From: a virus
DNA: 34,860 nucleotides
Reading direction: 5' to 3' (one strand)
Virus record (IMG/VR): IMGVR_UViG_3300030117_004344
Coordinates: 1 to 34,860 of that record
The notes beneath the pieces were generated by a model that was not told where the DNA came from, did not search any database, and saw only the letters and a list, made by a program, of their open reading frames with translations. The translations under genes and the position numbers were made by a program. Shown here piece after piece: positions 1 through 9,100 of this stretch. The stretch's first letter is position 1. Each line of letters starts with the position of its first letter.

Positions 1-125
1 GTTACTTCAGTTCCTGTATCAGAGTTTCTTACACCAACTATATTAATATTATAGTCACCTGTTTCGAACCATTTGTACCCTTTGGCTTTCACGCCTTGCT
101 CTATTATTTCTTTTGTTAGTTTCAT
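1..125 (-). CDS. Partial gene cut by the window edge; unrecognised phage protein
   Basis: The first 41 codons of a gene that runs off the left edge, starting at the ATG at 125. The protein begins MKLTKEIIEQGVKAKGYKWF and continues with a polar, mixed alpha/beta-looking segment containing NIVGVRNSDTG. The start lies 7 bases after the stop of the 95-residue gene and is preceded by TATATAATAAAAAA with no Shine-Dalgarno sequence, as elsewhere here. The opening resembles, from memory only, a family of small phage proteins found near tail-fibre and lysis genes. I cannot assign an activity. It is probably the next gene of the fibre/lysis block. Confidence 0.7.
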   Translation of the reverse strand, partial: MKLTKEIIEQGVKAKGYKWFETGDYNINIVGVRNSDTGTEV

Positions 126-132
126 TTTTTTA

Positions 133-420
133 TTATATAATTGTTATTAATGTTGCCGCTGTAGTGCTTGTTGTTATTTGTAAATTATATACTGATGAGT
201 CAAAAGCTATACCATCAGTTAGCACTAAAGCAGCTTTTGCCGGAACATCAACATTGTATATTATAGTTGCAGAGCTACCGTCATGTAATTGTACTATATA
301 ATTACACGAATCAGTAGCATCAACATTAGATATTATTAATTTTTTAATACGCCCACTAATGCTGCCACCTTTAGTTAATAAAGATGTTGTTGTTGCTGAT
401 GATATTGATGTTCTTATCAT
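133..420 (-). CDS. Small beta-rich structural-type protein (95 aa)
   Basis: A 95-residue protein rich in Ser, Thr, Ile and Val, with alternating hydrophobic residues expected of a beta-sandwich. No signal peptide or membrane segment is evident. Its start at 420 overlaps the stop of the preceding 134-residue gene by one base (TAATG), so the two are probably translationally coupled. It follows the tail fibre and the 134-residue protein, so a fibre accessory or head/tail decoration role is plausible. That role is inferred from position and composition only; no catalytic motif is visible. The plus-strand reading frame over the same bases is a shadow. Confidence 0.8.
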   Translation of the reverse strand: MIRTSISSATTTSLLTKGGSISGRIKKLIISNVDATDSCNYIVQLHDGSSATIIYNVDVPAKAALVLTDGIAFDSSVYNLQITTSTTAATLITII

Positions 421-824
421 TATGCTAATGTTAATTTATGTGTTGCTGTTGTTACCTTACCATTAGAAGGATTAGTGTAAACAGCTGTAATTGTTATAGT
501 CGAATTTCTTGCACCAACAACCATATCACCAAATGATACTGTTGTATTAGCGCCAATACTTATTAATTTAGTATCACCTACTAATGCTGTAGAGTTACTA
601 GTACCAAAACCTGGAAATGTAGTTTTATCTTTATTAGAGGATATTTCTGTTCTAAGATAATCTAATTCATCTTGCATTTTTTGCATTTGATATATAATAG
701 CAGCTTCAGGTTCAAAATCAACTACGTTCAAGTGTTTAGCATTGTCAAACTTATCTTGCATGCTAGTTAAATCACTGCCCGTCTTTGTATGTATTGCTGA
801 ATATTTTTTACTTGTTAAAGCCAT
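420..824 (-). CDS. Fibre-associated protein with central coiled coil (134 aa)
   Basis: A 134-residue protein. Residues about 1-25 are polar. Residues about 38-65 hold a heptad-like helix (IIYQMQKMQDELDYLRTEIS), typical of short trimeric coiled coils in phage fibres and baseplates. The C-terminal half (about 70-134) is Thr/Val-rich and beta-like. It starts 16 bases after the fibre gene stop and overlaps the next gene by one base (TAATG). The start is preceded by AAAATAATAACT without a Shine-Dalgarno sequence. The context suggests a small fibre companion or attachment protein. No enzyme motif is seen, and the exact role is unknown. Confidence 0.8.
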   Translation of the reverse strand: MALTSKKYSAIHTKTGSDLTSMQDKFDNAKHLNVVDFEPEAAIIYQMQKMQDELDYLRTEISSNKDKTTFPGFGTSNSTALVGDTKLISIGANTTVSFGDMVVGARNSTITITAVYTNPSNGKVTTATHKLTLA

Positions 825-840
825 AGTTATTATTTTAAAA

Positions 841-2874
841 TTAAGTTGCTGCTACTGTTACATAGCCACCGTATATTTCTTCACCAGAACCTTGCTCTAC
901 CAGTATAAACAAATAATTAGTTGCACTACTTGTTACATCTGTTATATTTATTTCTGTGCCAATATTACCAGTTCCTTTACTCACGCCAAGTTTGTCACTT
1001 ATTTGATGTTCCCAAACCTCAACCGCTGAGGTACCATTACCGTATATCATAACGTGAGTTGCGTCATATCCAGTTGGTATCGCCACAGTGACAAAACAAG
1101 GTGCTGTACTATTGGTTTCACCAAATAATTTTTCAGCACCAATGCCTGAGTCGTCAATCATATAAGGTCTACCAGTGTCAGATATGATAAAATCACTATG
1201 TAGTATTTTTATTCTAGTAGTTGACCCATGCCAACCACTTACTATATCACTAGTTAAAGCTACGGTTCCAGTAGCATCAGGTAATGTTATCGTTTGTCCA
1301 GAAGTTGCTGCGGGTCCCGCTAGCGTAACCATATCAGATCCATTATCTGTATCTTCAGATAATGATATTCGACCTGATTGTGTAGAAGATCCAGCAACCC
1401 TAATACTATCGCCCTGTAATACGACATCACCAGCGATAGTACATGTAGATTCAACACCGTAACCTAGCGTAGTATTAACTGTATTAGCACTAGCGCTACC
1501 TACGCCAGTTATCATATTTTGTCTAGAGCTTACTGTACCAGTACTAGTAGCACAAGTGTGAATGACCCTAGCAAATTCATCACCAGCAACAACACCCGCG
1601 GCTTGCACATATTGTTCCGCATAATACTTAGCAGTACCACTAGCATTATCACTTATCCAACTAGTAAAACCAATGAGGTCATCAGCGGCAGCTGTTGAGC
1701 TAGCTCTATTTTTTATAAAACTAAAGTTGGTTGGTTTATTACCATCAGCAGTAGCGGTAAGTGTTAAAGCGGCACAACCAGTATTAACTGATGTTAAACC
1801 TAAAGTAGAACCGTCCCATGTTGCTCCAGATTCTGATGTTACTGTTCCATCTCCGTCGTCTGTTAATAATTGATTAGCAGACCCGTCAACCCCAGCTCCA
1901 TGTAAATCAGTTATATTATTTGTGTGTATAACAGAAGATGCACTAACATCTCCTGTCCAATCTATATGTTCATTAGCTACAAAGTTAGCTAACGAATCAT
2001 GATCAATAATGCCTTGCGTCGCAACTTGTATAACACCTGAGCTGTTTATAGTGGATGTTACACCCATAGTTAATGATCCAGCTATTGTAACAACTGAAGT
2101 TGAAAGCGTACCCATTGTAACGTCTACCCTTCCATCAGTTGTTGTACCAAGTACAGCTAATCCAGTGGTGAGAGTTCCATCGTACTCAGCAACCTTAAAC
2201 TCTAATTTTCCAGTTTCTGATCCGTGATCTGATTCTATTACATCGCCAATTATTCTTGAATAAATTTGATAATTTCCAGCAGCGTCGGTTCCAGAAAATT
2301 GAACTACCCCAAGTACGTCTCCATCGTTCAAACCATTACTATCTCTATAGTTCGAAAGTTCAAGATAACCGCCAGCGCCGTCGTTAACGTCGTTCCGACA
2401 TTGTATATAAGGACCAGCGGTGCTAGAAGTTAATGAAAGAAGATAAGCATCAGCAGTAATTGCCTGCGAGGCTGGATCAAGGACTATATTACCATCTGGT
2501 TGTAAAGTTAAATGAGCCGCTGTAGCATCATCGTCAACCGTAGATATAGTTGTAGCCCCATGTGCAGAAGTTTGTATTAAAAAATAATCATTTGGAGGAT
2601 CTAAATTTGATATTATTGCTAAACTAGAAACGTCGCCAGTATTTTCAAAAGACAAATATGTTTCAGCATTTAGTCCACTTGTGCCAACAGCCGTAACAAC
2701 CCTATTATCAGCTCCATTAGTCATGTTAACCCCTGAGGTTGTATTTTTACTAACTTTACCATTACTGTCTACAACAAGAGCGCTAGTCTCTGTAGTTGTA
2801 GATAGATTTTCTAAATAAACGTCGTTACGGAATCTAGATACAAAATCATATATATGTTGGCTTATCCATTTCAT
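841..2874 (-). CDS. Tail fibre protein (677 aa)
   Basis: A 677-residue protein with the build of a phage tail fibre. The N-terminus MKWISQHIYDFVSRFRNDVY is a short probable attachment helix. A long Ser/Thr/Gly/Asn-rich beta-repetitive body follows, with phrases common in trimeric fibres (VVDSNGKVSKNTTSG; TITLPDATGTVALTSDI near residues 530-550). The C-terminal ~130 residues, from GWHGSTTRIKIL onward, form a more complex beta domain (YDATHVMIYGNGTSAVEVWE, SGEEIYGGYVTVAAT) that resembles a domain frequent in marine phage fibres. It is the likely receptor-binding or adhesin part of the virion. Its ATG overlaps the stop of the 23-residue gene (ATGA). It lies in the gp17 position relative to a T7-type gene order. 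The name rests on composition and context. Confidence 0.85.
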   Translation of the reverse strand: MKWISQHIYDFVSRFRNDVYLENLSTTTETSALVVDSNGKVSKNTTSGVNMTNGADNRVVTAVGTSGLNAETYLSFENTGDVSSLAIISNLDPPNDYFLIQTSAHGATTISTVDDDATAAHLTLQPDGNIVLDPASQAITADAYLLSLTSSTAGPYIQCRNDVNDGAGGYLELSNYRDSNGLNDGDVLGVVQFSGTDAAGNYQIYSRIIGDVIESDHGSETGKLEFKVAEYDGTLTTGLAVLGTTTDGRVDVTMGTLSTSVVTIAGSLTMGVTSTINSSGVIQVATQGIIDHDSLANFVANEHIDWTGDVSASSVIHTNNITDLHGAGVDGSANQLLTDDGDGTVTSESGATWDGSTLGLTSVNTGCAALTLTATADGNKPTNFSFIKNRASSTAAADDLIGFTSWISDNASGTAKYYAEQYVQAAGVVAGDEFARVIHTCATSTGTVSSRQNMITGVGSASANTVNTTLGYGVESTCTIAGDVVLQGDSIRVAGSSTQSGRISLSEDTDNGSDMVTLAGPAATSGQTITLPDATGTVALTSDIVSGWHGSTTRIKILHSDFIISDTGRPYMIDDSGIGAEKLFGETNSTAPCFVTVAIPTGYDATHVMIYGNGTSAVEVWEHQISDKLGVSKGTGNIGTEINITDVTSSATNYLFILVEQGSGEEIYGGYVTVAAT

Positions 2875-2942
2875 TTAATTGTTTTTATTATTCCTGCTGC
2901 TGTAATAACCGCTACAGCTACACAGACTGGGCAGGGACACAT
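2871..2942 (-). CDS. Tiny Cys-rich hydrophobic protein (23 aa)
   Basis: A 23-codon reading frame beginning MCPCPVC, followed by a hydrophobic run (VAVAVITAAGII) and a basic end (KTIK). Its ATG overlaps the stop of the 59-residue gene by one base (TAATG), and its TGA overlaps the fibre ATG (ATGA). That exact stop/start nesting on both sides is the main evidence that it is translated. The three cysteines could bind metal or form disulfides, and the hydrophobic run could sit in or on a membrane, so a lysis-related or virion micro-protein is possible. It might instead serve only to couple translation to the fibre gene. No function can be assigned. Confidence 0.55.
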   Translation of the reverse strand: MCPCPVCVAVAVITAAGIIKTIK

Positions 2943-3121
2943 TATATTTCAAATCCAAAATTAAAGATCATAAATCTAAATCTAGGACATGTGCCTTTGT
3001 TTTTACACTTGAAGCAAGGACAAAACATTATCTCAAACATTGTCCACGTTCCTAATCTAAACGTTAATTCATACACTTCTTTTTTGTTACCTGCTCTCCA
3101 GGAATTTATCCAATTAATCAT
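2942..3121 (-). CDS. Small Cys-containing protein with CPCxxC motif (59 aa)
   Basis: A 59-residue frame starting at the ATG at 3121 (MINWINSWRAGNKKEVYELT) and ending FRFMIFNFGFEI. Four cysteines at residues 34, 36, 39 and 45 (FCPCFKCKNKGTCP) make a compact metal-binding-like cluster flanked by aromatic and hydrophobic residues. It is the first gene after a promoter-like repeat at 3138-3157 and overlaps the 23-residue gene by one base (TAATG). With both neighbours it fills the whole space between the 3868-residue gene and the fibre gene. The cysteine cluster and coupling support a real gene. Its role is unknown; a zinc-binding structural or host-interaction protein is one option. Confidence 0.65.
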   Translation of the reverse strand: MINWINSWRAGNKKEVYELTFRLGTWTMFEIMFCPCFKCKNKGTCPRFRFMIFNFGFEI

Positions 3122-3137
3122 ATTTTTATTATTTTTG

Positions 3138-3157
3138 TTTACTATAATATTATTACA
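3138..3157 (-). promoter_or_regulatory. Promoter-like repeat, copy C (ahead of the fibre block)
   Basis: On the minus strand this reads TGTAATAATATTATAGTAAA, identical at 17 of 20 positions to the element at 16434-16454 and 26275-26295. The -10-like hexamer is TATTAT here against TATAAT in the other two. It lies in the 39-base gap between the giant gene and the 59-residue gene, about 22 bases from the ATG. No clear -35 box is seen. It would drive the 59-residue, 23-residue and fibre genes. Confidence 0.55.
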
Positions 3158-3160
3158 CGT

Positions 3161-6100
3161 TTATTGGTGAGCATAACATTTTTTGTTTGTATTCTCTGTC
3201 TTGTTCTTACATCTCTGGCCATTAGATTTAATAGCTGTACACCTGTATTCTTTCTTGCCATCGCCATCAGTATCGCTACCATCTACAAAATCTCTATGAT
3301 GAGGACACTTCCAAGATTTCTTGCTTGTTTCAGTTGTATTGCCACATCTTTCTCCATTTGATCGTATACCAGAACACCTAACTCTTTTAATGCCTTTCTT
3401 TTTCTTTTCTTCTTCTTCTTTCTTTTTCTCTTCTTCCTTTTTCTTTTTCTCTTCTTTTTTCTTTTCTTCTTTTTTCTTTTTCTTTTCTTCTTTCTTTTCT
3501 TCTCTAACTTCTTCTTTTGCTTCTTCTAACTCTTCATCTTTAACTCCAATATCCCATCTGTTCCAACCCATTACTAACATAATTCTCTGCCATGTCTCAT
3601 GATTACCAGTTATAGCTTCTTCTAAATTATTGGCTTTATTAATAACTCTTGCTAAAGGCAAATTAGTTGCGGCTTCTATAATATTAGCCCATTTTTGTAA
3701 TTCTGGATTTTCAATACTCCAACCTAATTTTTCTCCAACACCTTTATTATATTGTTCAGTTTTAAAAGCATTTATTACTTTTCTAATTTTACTACCTATT
3801 GGTGGAGAAAGATTTATTAACTCAAGCGCTATCTTGCTAGCATCCTGTTGACCGTACCCTTTCTTTTTTTGCATATGCCATTGTAAAATGGTATTTTTAA
3901 GAGTTGACAATAAAGCCCCATATAAACCAGTACCACGTAAAAATGAATCCAAAGCTTGATTTAATGTTCTAGTTGTTCTATCTTCAATTTCTTCTTCATC
4001 GTCTCCCCACATTATAGCTGCCAATGCTGTTTGTAAAGAAGCAAATATAATATTTTGAGCAACCGCATAATAAACTATTTTTGATACATTAGTTTTCCAA
4101 TCACCTCTACCATTAACTAAATCTGATAAAGACTTCTTAGTTAACCTACCCATCTGCATTGTAACGTTCTGAAACGCTAAAACCATTCTACCAAGAACGC
4201 TAGCTTGTTGTTGTGATACTAAATCTTCTCTTGATGACTGTTGCGTTTCTTCTGAAATCTCTTGAAAATCTAACATAGCTTGTTCTTGAGCCTGCTTGTC
4301 AGACATCCCTTCTTTTTTATATTTATTAAATCTATTTCTAAAGAAACTAGCACCACCAAAAGCAATAGCAAAACTATCTGCAATTTGCGTTGGCGTAAAA
4401 CCTTTTGATAACAAATAATTAATTACAGCTCTCGGCGTGCCCTTCCCTTCAGCAAATGATTTAGTTAATTCTGAAGCTGACACATCAGTTTGTAACCCCG
4501 CTCTTCTTTGTTTCAATTGAGGTGAATTAAATAACATAACAAAGTCTTTCCAAAACTGAGGCTGGTTTGCGAATGCAGCAGCAGCTTTAAATGCGTTATT
4601 ATCCGACCAGTTTATGAAGTTAACTGTAGATATAGTTTGAAGTAAAGCAGATCTCATATTAAAAAACATAACAGCTCCAACAGATCCGTTTATCCATTCA
4701 ATAAAACCATTAACTGTTTTATCTGGGCTAACACGTCTATTACCGCCATTTTCCATACGATCTAGTATATTTTCTAAAGCGTCTGCAAAACCATCACCAT
4801 ATGTGGCTCTTATTTTATTTAAATTATCTTTACTAAATATAGTATTTTTTAAATTTATCCATTCTTGTAAAAATTGTTTTCTACTAATTTTACCTGTAAG
4901 ATTATTCATATCACCAGGTATAGAGCTAACTGCCCAATTATCAGTTGGTGCAGGATATCCATCTTTAGAACGAGTTACTAATGACAAACCATCTGCAAAA
5001 GCTCTTAATTCAGGATTGTTAGCAACATGATCTATTAGTTGTCTTTTTTGTGCATTTGATATACCAGGAACATCATGCCCTGCTTTTGCAAATAAATAAA
5101 CTCTTACAGCTGTGTCATTTGTAAACGCTGTTCCAGGAATTACTTTATTTAATGACTTAACAACCTTAGGGAATTTTTTCTTTAACGCCTTGTATTCATC
5201 AACCATGTTTTGCTTATACGCATTCCATGATCTTATACCTTTAGCAAATGGATCGAATAACTTTTCTTTAAACCATTTTAAATCAGCATCACCTTGCTTT
5301 CCTTTACCAACAAAGTAATACATTAATCCTTTAAAATCTTCTGCTGATGGTGGTATATAAAGACTTTTTAAGAATCTAACTATGTTAGGTTGTGATCCTC
5401 TTCTTTTAGCTTCAGCTTCAGATATTATTGTTTCAGAATCAACTCCTTTTTTACGTTCAATCATATCATTGAACTCTTTATCAATTGGGTCTCTTCTATT
5501 AGGATCATTGGGATCAGGTTCAACAACCTTGCTTTGCGAAGCGTTACTCTTATCAACAAATCTATTAGTTTGATCTAGTTTAGCTTGAACAACATCTGAT
5601 TTAATATCTAGTTGATCTAACACTTCTCTTACTGCCTCAACGTTTTGTGTAGCGTCATCAGCAAAATACATATCATTATAACCTTCCGCAAACTTATCTA
5701 GCATCCAATCTGCTTTAGCAGCGCCAGTACTATCAGCTAAACCTGTTATATTTTCTAATGGTATATTTAATCCTTGTGATTTTAAAAATTGTTGAATGGC
5801 TTTAGCTGACTTTTGTGTTCTAGCAGTTAAAACAAATATATCTTTAGTGCCATATTTTTTAGCTCTTTCTAATGCTTTACCAAGTAGTGGCCCAGGTCTA
5901 CCTTCTATAACTTGATCAAATTCTGTAAAATCAAATTTACCACCTTGTTCTAATATAGCGTCTCCTTGCTCAGCAAACTCTGTAGCATCTAGCCTACGTT
6001 TTTCATGACCACTAACAAAATTATCCATTTGGTCAACAAGCTTCTTAGGCATTGGATCACCCATTTCTAAATTGTCTGTTTTAACTTCCATGAATCGATC

Positions 6101-9100
6101 ACCAAACATTTCTTTAAATGCAGACTTATTACCTTGAACGGCTTCGTGATTACGTTTAACGATAACATCTAATAAAGATCTTTCTTTCCTAGCTCTATTT
6201 CTTTCTATAGCTGTATCTAAAGACGTTTCAACAAATACCATACTAACATCATATCCTTTGGCTTCAAACTCAGCAACTAACTTTTGCATTTGCTTTAATG
6301 AACCTCCAGTACCGTCAACTACTACTCCATCACCTTCACCTTGGTACTTCATCATTTTATTTCTAGCAATACCTCTAGCTTGATGACCTAACTTACCTAA
6401 TATGCTTCTTTGCTCTGGTGTTAAATCTCTCATGTCCTCAGGTAGACCATGATTCTTTTTTAACCACTCTAATGATATGTCAGAATTAACTACTTTAAAT
6501 CCATCTTTTTCTAAACCTAGTTTTTTAATAACATTACCTTTACCACTACCGGCTCCACCAGCTAAGAATATAACTTTTCTTTTTGGCTTAGGGGTTCCAT
6601 CAGGATTTGGCATTGTAACTCTAACGCCTGATTTAGTTATACCTAATGTATCATCAAAATCAAATACAGATAAACCTTGAACTTTAATTGGTGGTTTACT
6701 AGACATTTTATTACTAGAATCTTGTTTTTGTTTTTGAAATTTCTGTTCACTTTTTTGTTCAGTAGTTGGATGTAAAATTTCATTTATAGGGCCTTCTAAA
6801 CCTTCAGCTACTTCAACAGCAACAGTTTTACCTGTAGCTGTGTTATAAATATTTTTTTGAAAACCTTTTGCAAATTTAACTAATCTATTAACTCCTTCTA
6901 AATTAACTTTATTATCTACAAATTTATCACCAACTTTAACTTTAGCGTCTAGCGCTTTATCAGTAATAAACTTTGGGCCATAAAATGTTTGATGATTACC
7001 AACTAAACTATTTAAATCCTGATTACCACCTAAAGTATAAACAGCTTTTCTAGCGTGTGTCTCTGCTGACGTAGTTAAATGTTCATTTTTTGGTTTTAAA
7101 AGATTTATAACTTTATCATTAAATTTATCACTGTTAACATCTAATTTTGGATTTTCTTTTTTAACTATATCTCTAGCTATTTTCCAGTCAGCTGTTTCTT
7201 TCCAAGAGTCGACATAAGCTTCATACTCTGCTTTATATTCAGGCGTATTTGTTCTATCTTTTTTATTTATAGATCTTTTTGGAGGTTTGCCTCCTAATTG
7301 AGGACCATCTGATAAATATACATAACTTAATGTGCTAAGCGCTCTAGTTCCTCCTACAATATTTGTTTGGAATTGATTTAAGTTAATTACGTTTTCTTTA
7401 CTTATTTTTCCTTTGTCAAATAATTGTTTTTGCTTACCAGCAATATACTTATGTAGTGCTTTATTTGCAAAATTTATTTTTTCAATTTTAGCTTTTTCTT
7501 GAGTCAGTATATCTAATTTTTCTTTTATTGAAGGAGCATTCCATAAACGCTCCATGGTCTTCTTAATTTCACCTTTCCACTCCATCATAGCAAAGTCACC
7601 GTTCTCAATAGCTGTTATTTCAGCATCAGTCATGCCTAGCTTATCTTTCATAAATCTTCTTTCAGACTTAATAGTAGCTTTACGTGGAATATTTTTATTA
7701 AGATAAGTTGGATGCAGCGTTCTAGTTGATGTAGCTGGCAATCCATTGATATATACTATTTTACCGTTTACTTTTAATAGCCCAGAATCTTTAACACCCA
7801 TAACGCCAAGCCCAAAAGCTTCTTTAATAACTGGATGTAGATTTTCTATAAATATTTCTGTTGATCTGGTAAGGCCAAGTAACCCTTTATTAGGAATACC
7901 TTTATCAGAATACCCTTCTACTTTGGTGAATTTATCAACTACGTTTCTAAACTTATCACCCTTTTTAGTTGCTTGAAACATTTTTGCTATATCTTTATCA
8001 TTAGCAAAAAATTTCATTACAAATTCATTGTATCCACCAGGTCCTTGCAAAAAGTTTTGTAATGCTTGATCTCTTAACATATTAGCAAGTAGTTCTGCAT
8101 TTTCTGGAGATACACCATAATCTTTTATAAGTTCATCTATAAGAAGATCTGTATCACCAGTACCATGTGATTCTACGATTCTTTTAAGCGCTTTTGCTAA
8201 ATCAGGAGTTTTTGGAGCTTTACTATATAATCCTTGCGATAAACCATCAGTTAATCTATTATTAGCGTTACCATTGCTTGTTAATTCAGTTACCGTTAAT
8301 GTTGTTGCTATTTGAATAACTAATTGTCTCAGCGCTCCATCAAAGTCCGTCGTGTTTCCTTTAAGTCCAGTTTTTTCAAAAGTTCCGTCAGGGTTGATTC
8401 CAAACATGTCTAAAAATTCTGTTTGTGAAACATCAGTTCTTTTCATTTGTAAAGGCAAACCAGCTCCAGTTGCACCTTTACTCATTCTAGCTCTTTCTCC
8501 TTTAGTATAAAATTGTCCTAGTACAGTATCAGCAATACCTGTTGCTCTACCACTTCTATCTTGACCATCTGGCAGTAAATGAAATAATATATCATTAAAG
8601 CTACCGTCTGGATTAATTGACATGTTTTTAATCCAATTTCTAACTTTATTTCTTTGAAGTTCGTTTAAATTTTGATTTGCTAGTAATCTAAGTGGATCAA
8701 CACCTATTTCATTAGCAAAAGCTTCTAAGATAGGATACAATGAGCCAGTTGGATTAACGTCACTAGCTTTAGTAGGATTTACTAGCTTTCCTTTTTTATT
8801 TTTTACTTTTGGTTTTTCAGTTAAATTTTGATTAACACTTTTGTAATTTAAGTTTTGATCACTATAATCAGTTGTTTTTACTGTATTTTCTAATACCTTT
8901 CTAGCTTTACTTTTTTTATTTTTTTGAATAGGAAGTACAGCATCTTTTACTTTAATGCCAGAAATTTCAGTGTCTGTTTCTGAAGTAAGTTTTATTTCTT
9001 GATTATTAAATTTATCTATTGTTTGTTGATTTACGTCTCCCTCTATAATATCAGCTATAGTACCCGTCTCACTTATTTGTCTCTCTGTTGAAACAACAGT

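Noticed and set aside
126-150. TATATAATA just before the partial gene at 125 as a fourth promoter copy
   Set aside because: Only the 9-base core matches, the TGTAA part is displaced, and it would give a transcript starting at or inside the start codon.
3321-3602. Plus-strand frame rich in Phe and Ser (93 aa)
   Set aside because: It is the complement of the Lys/Glu-coding purine tract of the giant gene; the composition is an artefact of that tract.
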